Assembly: GCA_029262835.1 (NCBI GenBank)
Contig: JAJCYQ010000046.1
Coordinates: 1 to 64,000 of the forward strand
Reading direction: 5' to 3'
DNA length: 64,000 nucleotides
DNA from: Bacteroidota bacterium
GTDB taxonomy: Bacteria; Bacteroidota; Rhodothermia; Rhodothermales; UBA10348
The translations under genes and the position numbers were made by a program. Positions 46,877 through 55,765 of the stretch are shown in pieces (position 1 is the stretch's first letter; each line of letters starts with the position of its first letter). The notes below the pieces were generated by a model. That model was given only the letters and a program-made list of their open reading frames with translations. It was not told the origin of the DNA and did no database searches.

Positions 46877-48448
46877 TCACTTGCTGGTTGGCCGGTTACC
46901 CGGCCATTGAAGGCTCAGCCTGCGCCGCCGCAAGTGAAGCGCGGTGAGCAGCAGCGTAAAGGGCCAAATGGCGGCCGGGACGCTCTGTATGGGGAGAATG
47001 GGCGTCAAGGCGGCGAGGGCGCAGCAGGCGGCGGCGACGATGGACAAGGTGCGAACCATGACCATGGTGCTGGGCTCGCGGGTGGCGCTTCTCCGGAGCA
47101 GCAGCACATTGAGCGGGAAGGCCCAGAGCAGGTTGGTATTCCAGGCGGTGACCGTGTGCTGCGTGCCAATCCACATGAACAGTAGAAACAGGCCGGCAAT
47201 ACTGGTTATCCAGACGAGAACGCGGTCCACGCGGTCGGCGCGGGCAGCCCGGTGGCGCCCCGGGAGGAAAGCGACGAGTGTGAGGAGGAGGGCGGCGAGG
47301 CGAAAGGGCCAGACGAAGCGCGGCCGCGCCGAGCCGCCCCACGCCAGGTCGCTGTCAGCCGCTTCGTCCTGTGCCAGTTCGCCGTCAGCTGCTGAGTTCC
47401 GCGCCAGGTCGCGGCTGGCTATGGAATCCTGGGGACGGTTGCCGAGACTGGGGCCCTGGATGGTCCCGGCGAAGAGGGTATCGGTTCGGACTACGGCGGG
47501 CAGCACATGTGGCGAAAGCGATGCGGACGAATCGGAGGCGAGGGAATCGGAGGCGAGGGAATCGGCTGCGAGGGAGCCGGCTGCGAGGGAGCCGGCCGCG
47601 AAGGAGCCGGCAGAATGCGAGCCGGTCGCAAGGGAGTCGGCCGCAACGGAATCTGGACCAGCGGGAACGGTGGCGGCACCCAGCGCGGCCATGAGCTCAA
47701 AGGGAAGGAAGGTTCGCTCGCGGGCGGAGGGAGGGCGCTCCATGGGGGCGCCTAGGACGAGGTCGATGCCGAGGTCGAGCCAGGGGTAGGGAGCGAGGTA
47801 GCTGCGGATGAGGGACCGGTAGGTGGGCGAAGATCCCGGCTCCTGGACATCCGGCACGGAAACGGCTGACTCCGGCCCGGTGGGAGCGGCATTGGACGGG
47901 CCGGGTGCGGCGCTCGAGTGGCCGGGTGCGCGGGCGAGCTCCAGGCCGCTGAGTTCCACGCCGGCGTAGAGCACCAATAGATCAATCAGGCGCGTGGAGC
48001 AGTTGTCGCGCACGAAATCGTAGAGGTAGGTCCGGTTTTCGGGCTCGAGATTGGTGCGAAGCGCGGCGTACAGGGCAGCCGTGCGCCCTGGCGTCATGCG
48101 GATGCGCTGGGCGTAGACGCTACGGCCCTCGGCGGCGTACGCCCGGACGACCGCCGCGCCAGGGGCCGCCGAGACGAAGTATTGCATGTCGCCATAGATG
48201 AACTTGGGGACAAAGAGGGGATCGGTCGGATCGAATGTGCCGTAGTTGAACACCGCGTCAAGTCCGAGCTCGGGATCGACCACGCGGAGGGCGCTGTGTC
48301 CGAAGACGGCGTGTACGGCCGCGCCCGGCGCCATGGTCAGTACCTCGACGCGGGCCGACGGGGACAACCGCTCGGGAAGTTGGGCGTAGGACAAGCCGGG
48401 GAGCACGGAGCACGCAACAACGACCACTGACAGAACAGCGCGCATCAT
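46877..48448 (-). CDS. DUF4105 (Lnb-like periplasmic protease-like) membrane protein with pentapeptide-repeat linker
   Basis: A 523-residue protein. A signal peptide (MMRAVLSVVVVACSVLPGLS) is followed by the DUF4105 domain: LTMAPGAAVHAVFGHSALRV, FNYGTFDPTDPLFVPKFIYG, YLYDFVRDNCSTRLIDLLV. The conserved His and the Cys in DNCSTR suggest a Cys-His hydrolase-type site. A low-complexity linker at about residues 270-310 reads SLATGS HSAGSFAAGS LAAGSLAADS LASDS, encoded by about eight near-identical 15-bp units. The C-terminus has about four transmembrane helices (LAALLLTLVAFLPG, VLVWITSIAGLFLLFMWIG and others). The gene ends inside repeat-like DNA near 46880-46925. Confidence 0.8.
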   Translation of the reverse strand: MMRAVLSVVVVACSVLPGLSYAQLPERLSPSARVEVLTMAPGAAVHAVFGHSALRVVDPELGLDAVFNYGTFDPTDPLFVPKFIYGDMQYFVSAAPGAAVVRAYAAEGRSVYAQRIRMTPGRTAALYAALRTNLEPENRTYLYDFVRDNCSTRLIDLLVLYAGVELSGLELARAPGHSSAAPGPSNAAPTGPESAVSVPDVQEPGSSPTYRSLIRSYLAPYPWLDLGIDLVLGAPMERPPSARERTFLPFELMAALGAATVPAGPDSVAADSLATGSHSAGSFAAGSLAAGSLAADSLASDSLASDSSASLSPHVLPAVVRTDTLFAGTIQGPSLGNRPQDSIASRDLARNSAADGELAQDEAADSDLAWGGSARPRFVWPFRLAALLLTLVAFLPGRHRAARADRVDRVLVWITSIAGLFLLFMWIGTQHTVTAWNTNLLWAFPLNVLLLRRSATREPSTMVMVRTLSIVAAACCALAALTPILPIQSVPAAIWPFTLLLTALHLRRRRLSLQWPGNRPTSK

Positions 48449-48639
48449 GATCAGAAACGACGAATCCAGAAGCCGGCCAGACGGTTGGCAGACAAATGCG
48501 CGTTGTAATGGCCCGCGCCGTGCGGCCGCCGGAGTGCGCTGCATCCACCGGAAAAAAGAGAACGCCAATTTCCTGCAGTGTCGCATCGAATTATGGGAAA
48601 GCGGAATATGGGAAAGCAGATAGATATCAGGGAAAGCAG

Positions 48640-49503
48640 ATGATAAGCCAAGAGCGGATGTCCCGCGCGGAACGGGCCGATCGGGTCATGACCAGCCTGC
48701 GAAAGGTAATACCTGCGCCGGAAACAGAGCTGGCGCACGGCAATCCTTTTGAACTCCTGGTCGCCGTTGTGCTCTCGGCCCAGTGCACGGACGAGCGCGT
48801 GAACAAGGTGACGCCCGCCCTTTTCGATCGCTACCCGACGATTGAGGCCATGGCGGACGCCGAGCCGGAGGACCTTTTTCCGCTCATCCGGTCCATTTCC
48901 TATCCGAACAACAAGGCGAAACACCTGGCACGGGCGGCCCGCATGCTGCGCGATGAGTTCGGGGGGCGGGTGCCCGAAACGAGCGCCGAGCTCAAACGGC
49001 TTCCGGGTGTCGGCCAGAAAACAGCCGAGGTTATGATCAGCGCGGCGTTTGGGGGCGCGGCGCTTGCGGTCGATACGCATGTTTTCCGGGTAGCCAACCG
49101 GATAGGCCTCGTCACGGAGCGCGCCACGACGGTCGAGAAGGTTGAAAAAGAACTGAAACGCACATTGCAAGAGCATACATGGGGAGATGCGCACCATCTG
49201 CTCATCCTGCACGGCAGGTATACGTGTACGGCGCGGGCGCCCAAGTGCGACGACTGTGTGTTGCCGCCGCTCTGTAAGACGTGGGGGCGGATAGCGGCGC
49301 TGCCGCCCGCGCGGGAAGGGCTCGACGCGCGGCGCGGTGCGTACTACTGCGCGACGCGCCAACACTATTTTGACGCGCCCGACCGCGTGACCGATCGGCA
49401 CGGCACGGAGCAGATTTCGTGTCCGCGCTGCGGGAGCATGAACGTATTCGATGCGCGCTCGGGCGCCACCACAAAACGGGTGAAGGACTATCGGATTGGA
49501 TAG
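48640..49503 (+). CDS. nth: Endonuclease III with an extra C-terminal zinc-ribbon-like domain
   Basis: A 287-residue DNA glycosylase/AP lyase for oxidised pyrimidines. It has ELLVAVVLSAQCTDERVNKV, the helix-hairpin-helix with catalytic Lys in LPGVGQKTAEVM (about 127), and Asp in VDTHVFRVANR (about 144). The iron-sulfur cluster motif is C-x6-C-x2-C-x5-C in YTCTARAPKCDDCVLPPLC. Standard enzymes end soon after this cluster. Here about 70 residues follow, with GAYYCATRQHYFDAPDRV and QISCPRCGSMNVFDARSG, suggesting another metal-binding module. Starts at 48640 and 48658 are both possible. The upstream 190 bp has three GGGAAAGC-type words and is divergent from DUF4105. Confidence 0.9.
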   Translation: MISQERMSRAERADRVMTSLRKVIPAPETELAHGNPFELLVAVVLSAQCTDERVNKVTPALFDRYPTIEAMADAEPEDLFPLIRSISYPNNKAKHLARAARMLRDEFGGRVPETSAELKRLPGVGQKTAEVMISAAFGGAALAVDTHVFRVANRIGLVTERATTVEKVEKELKRTLQEHTWGDAHHLLILHGRYTCTARAPKCDDCVLPPLCKTWGRIAALPPAREGLDARRGAYYCATRQHYFDAPDRVTDRHGTEQISCPRCGSMNVFDARSGATTKRVKDYRIG

Positions 49504-49524
49504 CGCGCCCACGAACAGCACGAT

Positions 49525-51096
49525 ATGAAAAAGCATGTACTTGTCATTCTGGATGGCTACGGGATAGCCGAAGATCCGTCAGTAAGCGCCATTGAGGCCG
49601 CCGATCAGCCTTTTCTGGATGAGATTTTCGGTGCAGGGCTTCGGCCGGGCTCCGGCCAGCCCATGCCGGGACGGGTCGGACAGCTGGACGCCAGCGGCCG
49701 CGCCGTCGGGCTGCCCGAAGGGCAGATGGGGAATTCTGAGGTCGGGCACATGAATCTGGGCGCGGGACGCGTGGTCTACCAGGATATTACGCGGATCGAT
49801 GTCGCCATCGAAGACGGGTCTTTTTATAAGAACGAAGTGCTCCGCGGGGCGGCTGAGGAGGCCCGGCGCCGGGGCGTACGGCTGCATGTGATGGGACTTC
49901 TGTCTGACGGAGGGGTCCATGCGCACCGAAATCATGTGGCGGCGCTTGTCGAGCTTGCAGCGCGCGTGGGGGTGCCGGCGCACAACGTATTGCTGCACGC
50001 CTTCACCGACGGGCGCGATACCGACCCGGAGAGCGGGGCCGGGCACGTGGCATGGATCCAGGAGGCCATGAAGGACGCCGAGGGGCGGCCGCGCGGCCAC
50101 GTGGCGAGCATCGTCGGGCGCTACTGGGCCATGGACCGGGACAACCGCTGGGAGCGTACCGAAAAGGCGCGCGACCTGCTCGTCGAGGGGCGCGGAGAGG
50201 CTGTTTCAGACGCAGTGGCCGGCATCCGGGCGCAGCACGAAAACGGGACGACCGACGAGTTTCTGGAGCCGATGGTGGTGTCCCCTCCGGCAGAGGCCCT
50301 CGCCGGCGGCGCGGAGGCTGCCAAGGCGACGCGGGTTGCGAAGGGAGACGTCGTGATTTTCTTCAATTTCCGCTCCGACCGCGCGAGGCAGATAACGCGG
50401 CTTCTCAATGAAAGCGTGGATGATTTGACGTACGTCACGTTTGCCCGCTACGACAACACATTTCCCTACCCGGTGGCGTTTCCGAAGGTCAATCTGACCG
50501 ATACGCTCGGCGAGGTGGTGGCACGCGCCGGGCTTCGGCAGCTGCGCGCGGCCGAGACCGAAAAATATCCACACGTCACGTATTTCTTCAGCGGGGGACG
50601 GGAAGAAGCCTTCGACGGGGAGGATCGGATCCTTGTGGCATCGCCCAAGGTGGCGACCTACGATCTACAGCCCGAGATGAGCGCGCCGGAACTCGCGCGC
50701 CGCGTGGCGAGCGCCATCCGCGAAAATGACTACGCCCTGGTGGTCATCAACTTTGCCAATCCCGACATGGTTGGGCACACGGGCGTCTTCGAGGCGGCCG
50801 TAAAGGCGGTCGAGGCGGTAGACCGGGGGGCGAGGGAGGTCATTACCGCCGCCCGGGAGCACGGCTACTCGGTGAGTGTGATCGCGGACCACGGCAACTG
50901 CGACCGGATGAAGAATCCGGATGGGTCGCCGCACACGGCCCATACGACCGTGCCGGTGCCACACGTAGTGCTCCTCGACGGGTTTGACGGGCCCGTCCGC
51001 GCGGGCAAACTGGGCGATGTGGCGCCGACCATCCTCGACATCCTCGGGCTCGATCAACCAGCCGCCATGACCGGGGAATCGCTGATCTCGCTCTGA
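49525..51096 (+). CDS. gpmI: 2,3-bisphosphoglycerate-independent phosphoglycerate mutase
   Basis: A 523-residue manganese enzyme interconverting 3- and 2-phosphoglycerate. It has VLVILDGYGIAEDP, the phospho-Ser motif GQMGNSEVGHMNLGAGRVVY, MGLLSDGGVHAHRNHV, AFTDGRDTDPESG, FFNFRSDRARQITR, VVINFANPDMVGHTGVFEA, and VIADHGNCDRMKNPDGSPHT then AHT. Length and motif order are normal. It completes a set of three lower-glycolysis enzymes in the window with gap and pgk, but it is not linked to them. It begins 21 bp after nth and its stop converges on sppA, 16 bp away. Confidence 0.97.
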   Translation: MKKHVLVILDGYGIAEDPSVSAIEAADQPFLDEIFGAGLRPGSGQPMPGRVGQLDASGRAVGLPEGQMGNSEVGHMNLGAGRVVYQDITRIDVAIEDGSFYKNEVLRGAAEEARRRGVRLHVMGLLSDGGVHAHRNHVAALVELAARVGVPAHNVLLHAFTDGRDTDPESGAGHVAWIQEAMKDAEGRPRGHVASIVGRYWAMDRDNRWERTEKARDLLVEGRGEAVSDAVAGIRAQHENGTTDEFLEPMVVSPPAEALAGGAEAAKATRVAKGDVVIFFNFRSDRARQITRLLNESVDDLTYVTFARYDNTFPYPVAFPKVNLTDTLGEVVARAGLRQLRAAETEKYPHVTYFFSGGREEAFDGEDRILVASPKVATYDLQPEMSAPELARRVASAIRENDYALVVINFANPDMVGHTGVFEAAVKAVEAVDRGAREVITAAREHGYSVSVIADHGNCDRMKNPDGSPHTAHTTVPVPHVVLLDGFDGPVRAGKLGDVAPTILDILGLDQPAAMTGESLISL

Positions 51097-51112
51097 CCGG
51101 CGGCCGCTGACC

Positions 51113-52897
51113 CTATTTCAACTCGAACGTAAACGGCATCACGGCCTGCGCGGCGCGCGGCGAGTTGCCGAAGAGTTCGAGCACGCGGAGCTGTGAGGCG
51201 AAGGGCTCGGGCACGTCGGCGGCCCGCACGCCGCGCATTGTGACGCCTCCCATCGATGCCAGGAGCTCTTCGGTGAATGTTTTCGGCTTCGGGAAGTGCG
51301 CCACGGTGAGTTCTTCGGGGGCGATGCCGGCGCGCGAGGCGGCTTCGTCAATGGCTTCTTCGAGGCCTCCGAGCGCGTCGACCAGACCGTTTTCAAGCGC
51401 ATCCTGGCCGAGCCAGACGCGGCCCTGGGCGAGGGCGTCGACCTCACTGACCGTCAGGCCGCGGCTCTCTGCTACGCGGCCAAGGAACCGGGCGTAGGTC
51501 TCATTGGCAAACTTCTGGAGCGCGGCACGTTCGGCGTCAGAAAGCGCCGTGACGCCCGTGATCATGTCCGCGTGCGGGGCAGAGGTGACGCCGTCCGTGT
51601 GGATGCCGATTTTTTCGCTCAGGAACGGATCCAGGTTGAAGAGCATCATGAAGACCCCGATGGATCCCGTGATGGTCGATGCCTCGGCCATGATCATGTC
51701 CCCTCCCGTCGCGAGCCAGTAGCCACCGCTGGCTGCTACATCGCCCATCGAAATGATGATTGGAATCTCCGGGTCGACCTCGTCGAGCGCGGCAAGCATG
51801 GCATCGGCGGCTGGTGCCAGGCCTCCCGGCGAGTTCACGCGCACGACGATGGCGCGCGTCTGGGACGAACGCGCTGCCGTGCGGATGGCATCGACAACAG
51901 CTCCGGCGCTGGCTACCTGCCCCTGTCCCACGGGAATGGTGTTCTCCGGGGGCTCGGCGATCATGTTGCCCGAGACGTGCACGACGGCCACGGTGCCCGA
52001 CGCCGAACCTGTCGCGCCCGCCGCCCGCACATAATTACGAACAGAGACCACAGGCAGGCGCTCCTCGGCGTCGTTGCCGAGGGCCTCGTTGAACGCCGTG
52101 CGGACGTCCGCCTCGTAGGCGAGCGTATCGACGAGCCCCGCCTGAAGCGCCTGATCGGCGCCAAAAACCACGCTGTTGTCCATAATGGCCGTCAGGTCCT
52201 TCACCGGCATGCCCCGGCCCGCTGACACGCCCGCCAGGAAGACCTCCTCGATGCCGTCGACGAGGGTCTGCAGCTGGAGCTCGTTCTCGGGCGAGAGGTC
52301 GTCGCGTAGGAAGGGCTCGACGGCGCCCTTGAACGTGCCACTGCGGATAATGATGGGCTCCACGTTCCAGCGCTCGAGCAGATCGCGGTAGAACGTGACC
52401 TGCATATCGAAGCCGTTGTATTCAAAAACGGCCTCGGGATCCAGGAAAATGCGGTCCGCCGCCGAGAGCAGGTAATATTCGTTTTCGCGGGCGTAGAACG
52501 AACGGCTGGAGCCATAGACCGGCTTACCGCTGGCCTTGAACGTATCGAGCGAGCGGCGAATGCGCTCGAGTGTAGCCCAGGAGGACGTCACCATACCGGG
52601 CTTGATCCAGAGTCCGGCAATCCTGTTGTCGCTTGCCGCTTCTTCGATGGCGTGCGTCAGGTCCGCGAGGCCGTACGCCGCCTCGCCCGAGAGAAGCTGC
52701 GAGAGTGGATCGCCTGAAACCCGCTCGGGCACCGACCCCTCGAGGTCTACAACGAGCACCGATCCGCTCCGTATGGCAGGCGCCTGGTCGCCCGTCGCGG
52801 CGAGGGCGACGACAAAAAGAAAGCCGATGAAGAGCAGGATGCCGATGGCAATGAAGGTGCCGAGGATGTTGGCAACAAGTGTCGATAGGAATTTCAT
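51113..52897 (-). CDS. sppA: Signal peptide peptidase SppA, 67K type
   Basis: A 594-residue membrane protease with a single N-terminal helix (LVANILGTFIAIGILLFIGF and on). It has tandem Clp-like serine-protease halves. The first half holds the general base Lys in IIRSGTFKGAVEPFLRDDLS (about 187). The second half holds the nucleophile Ser in IISMGDVAASGGYWLATGGD (about 390). It digests leftover signal peptides at the inner membrane. Start MKFLSTLV at 52897 and the length agree with the duplicated (67K) class. It is divergent from the small membrane protein gene at 52957. Confidence 0.94.
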   Translation of the reverse strand: MKFLSTLVANILGTFIAIGILLFIGFLFVVALAATGDQAPAIRSGSVLVVDLEGSVPERVSGDPLSQLLSGEAAYGLADLTHAIEEAASDNRIAGLWIKPGMVTSSWATLERIRRSLDTFKASGKPVYGSSRSFYARENEYYLLSAADRIFLDPEAVFEYNGFDMQVTFYRDLLERWNVEPIIIRSGTFKGAVEPFLRDDLSPENELQLQTLVDGIEEVFLAGVSAGRGMPVKDLTAIMDNSVVFGADQALQAGLVDTLAYEADVRTAFNEALGNDAEERLPVVSVRNYVRAAGATGSASGTVAVVHVSGNMIAEPPENTIPVGQGQVASAGAVVDAIRTAARSSQTRAIVVRVNSPGGLAPAADAMLAALDEVDPEIPIIISMGDVAASGGYWLATGGDMIMAEASTITGSIGVFMMLFNLDPFLSEKIGIHTDGVTSAPHADMITGVTALSDAERAALQKFANETYARFLGRVAESRGLTVSEVDALAQGRVWLGQDALENGLVDALGGLEEAIDEAASRAGIAPEELTVAHFPKPKTFTEELLASMGGVTMRGVRAADVPEPFASQLRVLELFGNSPRAAQAVMPFTFELK

Positions 52898-52956
52898 GCG
52901 GGGGACCCGTGGATGCGTAAAGCGCGTTCTACGCTGAATTGCACTGTGGGGGTTTC

Positions 52957-53418
52957 ATGCAGGACGTATTCTCTTACCGGATTCCAGCGCTGCACCCGCT
53001 GGCGGTTCATTTTCCGATCGCGCTGAGCATGGTTGTGGTCATTGTGGCGGGGCTCTGGCTCGTGCATAACCGCGACACGCTGCTCACAGTGGCCGTCTGG
53101 CTTCAGGTGTTGGTAGCCAGCGCCGCCTGGGCCGCTGTCTCGACGGGCGATGTGCTCAAGGAGCAGAGCGAAGGCGTTCCGATCGTGGACCAGTTCGTAA
53201 GCCTGCACGAACAGCTCGGCGAGTACGCGTGGTACGCGTCTGTGGCGCTCGCCGCGCTGCTCCTGGCGGCTCGCTTCTCGGCGCGACGGAATACGCGTCG
53301 GGCAGGCGCCCCCCTCTGGCTCCGCCTGTTCGTGTTTCTGGCGCTCGCCGCCAACTTCGGGCTCATTGCCTGGGTGAGCCACATCGGCGGCATCATGGTC
53401 TGGGGCGTACCTGCGTGA
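52957..53418 (+). CDS. DUF2231-like small membrane protein
   Basis: A 153-residue protein with four hydrophobic helices: LAVHFPIALSMVVVIVAGLWL, LTVAVWLQVLVASAAWAAVS, WYASVALAALLLAARFS, and LRLFVFLALAANFGLIAWVS. The opening HPLAVHFPIAL is the DUF2231 signature, and the conserved His pair could bind haem or a metal. The function is unknown. GTGGGGGT before ATG 52957 supports that start over an in-frame TTG at 52939. A repeat copy lies about 40 bp after the stop. Confidence 0.75.
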   Translation: MQDVFSYRIPALHPLAVHFPIALSMVVVIVAGLWLVHNRDTLLTVAVWLQVLVASAAWAAVSTGDVLKEQSEGVPIVDQFVSLHEQLGEYAWYASVALAALLLAARFSARRNTRRAGAPLWLRLFVFLALAANFGLIAWVSHIGGIMVWGVPA

Positions 53419-53458
53419 CGACCGTAGCATCCGCGGCGCGGCCCTGCCTGCCCACCCA

Positions 53459-53568
53459 GGACGCAGGCTCAGGTTTCAAAGTCTGAAGGATGAGCTTGCG
53501 TCTCTCGTCCACCCGTCGCGACGCCATATGTTACTCTTTCGAGATTGGCAGGCTCATCTTTCAACTGG
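53459..53568 (+). repeat. Dispersed palindromic repeat, copy B
   Basis: The first half, GACGCAGGCTCAGGTTTC, is followed by AAAGTCTGAAGGATGAGCTTGC and can fold into a hairpin. The second half (about 53515-53568) is nearly identical to the reverse complement of 46744-46797. The copies are inverted and flank about 6.6 kb (46877-53418). The rest of the gap to 53798 shows no gene. Confidence 0.75.
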
Positions 53569-53797
53569 GTGTCAGAAGCCATCAGGCGGGCCGGTCCGTC
53601 ATGGCGCTCAAGACGAGAGGACCCCTACGTGTTCACCACGCACATGGAGCGTCTAAAATACTGTACATTTTTCCGGGAGATGCGGCCCACAGCGCCCATG
53701 GAAGCCGAGTGCGCAATGTGGCACGCGTTTTACAGGAGAAAACGGTGCCCACCGGCAACAGTTGGTGGCGCACCTGTTTATCAAACGCAGAAGAGCC

Positions 53798-54601
53798 ATG
53801 AAAAAGACACTACAGGCAGCACGCTGGGCCGCGCTTATCCTCATTCTGATCCTCTCGGCCGCCATTCCCGAGGACGCAGCGGCGCAGCGGAGCGGCGAAC
53901 GTGCCGAACGCCAGAGCCGGACTGACCGAAAGGACCAGAAAGAACGGGCCAGTCGCCGGGACAGGGATGACCGCCAGAGCCGCGCCGACCGCCGAGCGCA
54001 GTCCGACCGCCGGCCAAACGTCAGGAACGAACGCGCGCGCCGCGGCGAACGCGGGCCCATCCGGGTCGAAAAGTCCCGAAAAAGCTACAAGAGCCGGAAG
54101 TACGTCCCGCGCGCGTACCACCGCCCGGTGCATAGGCACTACACGAAGGTCCGCGTATCCTGGCCGGTTTTTGTGCACATCGATGCCCGCTGGCACCGCT
54201 CGCGTGGCTACGCAGATGAGCGCCTGTCTGCCAGCGTGGACTATCGACACCGCGTCGTTTATTCAGACGCGCACATGACGGTGCTGCGGATCGAAATCGA
54301 AGAGATTGATATCCACGAGCGCGGCCGGTACCGCGGCGAAGTGCATCGCATCCCCCGGGAAATGAGGACGATCGAGGCGACCGTATACCGTAATGGAGAC
54401 GTTGAATTCGATCGGGATATCTACGTGACAGGCGACAGCCGGCGCGGGTACCGGCTCGTTGTTGACGACGGGTACGGGTACCGGATTGGGTATGTGGATC
54501 TGCGACGGGGCCGCGTCTCGAAGGTCTACCACGCGGATGTGGCGCCGAGGCTGGGGGCGCGCATTTCGCTGCTCCCGGACGATGCCGACTGGCTCTACTG
54601 A
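53798..54601 (+). CDS. Secreted Arg/Asp-rich basic protein of unknown function
   Basis: A 267-residue protein with a signal peptide (WAALILILILSAAIPEDAAAQ). A very charged stretch at about residues 30-105 is built from R-x-D-R/R-x-E-R units (ERQSRTDRKDQKERASRRDR, DDRQSRADRRAQSDRR, NERARRGERG). A basic aromatic segment follows (YVPRAYHRPVHRHYTKVRVS), then a beta-rich domain (VLRIEIEEIDIHERGRYRGE, EFDRDIYVTGDSRRGYRLVV). No family is recognised. The charged part could bind acidic polymers such as nucleic acid or polysaccharide, but that is a guess. The start at ATG 53798 is set by the signal peptide. It sits just before hrcA on the same strand. Confidence 0.75.
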   Translation: MKKTLQAARWAALILILILSAAIPEDAAAQRSGERAERQSRTDRKDQKERASRRDRDDRQSRADRRAQSDRRPNVRNERARRGERGPIRVEKSRKSYKSRKYVPRAYHRPVHRHYTKVRVSWPVFVHIDARWHRSRGYADERLSASVDYRHRVVYSDAHMTVLRIEIEEIDIHERGRYRGEVHRIPREMRTIEATVYRNGDVEFDRDIYVTGDSRRGYRLVVDDGYGYRIGYVDLRRGRVSKVYHADVAPRLGARISLLPDDADWLY

Positions 54602-54665
54602 GCTTTGGGATGCGTCGAAACCCTTCGGCGGCTCGCGGGGTTTACGCGCCAGACACCAGGGAATC

Positions 54666-55733
54666 ATGGCACCTCGCATCAGGGACATACGTACCGCAGG
54701 ACTTTCGCCCCGGCAGCGGACCGTGCTTCGACTCGTGGTCAAACGTTTCGTGGAAACGGCGGGCCCGGTCGGTTCGAAGGCGCTCGTCGAGGAGTTCAAT
54801 CTGGGCCTGAGCCCGGCGAGTGTGCGCAGTACACTGGCGCAGCTCGAAAAGGCCGGCTTCCTGGCGCACCCGCATACATCGGCTGGTCGTGTACCGACCG
54901 AACTGGGTTACCGGGCGTTCGTGGATGAACTGATGGATGCGGCGGTCCTGCCTGACGAGGAGCGAACGCTCATGGAGCGGCAGATCATGCGGCTCATGAA
55001 CGATACCGATGAGCTCATACGCGAGTCGTCGCGTCTGCTGGCGCGTCTGGCCCGGTTGCTCGGGGTTGTGCTCTCGCCGCGCCTCACGACGGGTGTGCTT
55101 GAGCGGCTCGACGTGGTCCCGGTGGCAAGCGATAGGATCATGTTCGTGCTTTCCATCCGCGGGGGGCTGGTGCGCACCATCATGTTCCAGCTGCCGGTCG
55201 AAATACGGCGCAGTCAGCTCGACAGGCTCGTCGTACTGCTCAATGAGCGGCTGGGTGGGCTTACACTCGAAGAAATCCGGCGCACGTGCATTCCGCGCAT
55301 CCGGGATTTGTCCGATGAAGATACGGGTATTGTGCGCCTCATCCTGGACCGCTCGGGGGATCTGTTTTCGGACCGGGCGTCGTCGCGGAGTCTCGAACTT
55401 GATGGCACGCCGTTCATGCTTTCACAGCCCGAATTCAGCGATTCGCCCGCCGTACGGCAATTGATTGAGCTGATCGATGACGAACCGGGCATGGTCGAAC
55501 TCCTTGAAGGCACCCCGGCCGAGCCTGGTCGTGCCCAGGTCCGGATTGGCCACCGCCCCGAGGGGCAGGTAGAGGGCTGCCGGCTGTCCATCGTCACAGC
55601 TTCATATTTGAGAAGCAACATGCAGGGACGCATAGGCGTAATCGGCCCCACAAGAATGAATTATGGACGGGCCGTTGCGCTTGTTGAGGGCATGGCCATG
55701 CTTATGAGCCGCCCGGATATGCCGGATGCCTGA
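54666..55733 (+). CDS. hrcA: Heat-inducible transcription repressor HrcA
   Basis: A 355-residue repressor of chaperone genes. The winged-helix start LSPRQRTVLRLVVKRFVETA then GPVGSKALVEEF is followed by GLSPASVRSTLAQLEKAGFL, AHPHTSAGRVPTELGYRAFV, and a GAF-like dimer domain with QLPVEIRRSQLDRLVVLLNE. The C-terminus, YLRSNMQGRIGVIGPTRMNY then GRAVALVEGMA, is diagnostic. It is followed by grpE and dnaJ in the usual order; dnaK is not next to them. No CIRCE inverted repeat is visible in the 64 bp before it or in the region upstream. Confidence 0.95.
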   Translation: MAPRIRDIRTAGLSPRQRTVLRLVVKRFVETAGPVGSKALVEEFNLGLSPASVRSTLAQLEKAGFLAHPHTSAGRVPTELGYRAFVDELMDAAVLPDEERTLMERQIMRLMNDTDELIRESSRLLARLARLLGVVLSPRLTTGVLERLDVVPVASDRIMFVLSIRGGLVRTIMFQLPVEIRRSQLDRLVVLLNERLGGLTLEEIRRTCIPRIRDLSDEDTGIVRLILDRSGDLFSDRASSRSLELDGTPFMLSQPEFSDSPAVRQLIELIDDEPGMVELLEGTPAEPGRAQVRIGHRPEGQVEGCRLSIVTASYLRSNMQGRIGVIGPTRMNYGRAVALVEGMAMLMSRPDMPDA

Positions 55734-55765
55734 GCGCGCCCCCGTGCCCACGAACCAGTTGGAAG

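Noticed and set aside
46977-47789. Plus-strand repetitive frames opposite DUF4105
   Set aside because: They mirror the 15-bp minisatellite and lack any start signal.
53490-53801. Small plus-strand frames between DUF2231 and the secreted basic protein
   Set aside because: They cover the dispersed repeat copy. No domain or ribosome site is seen.
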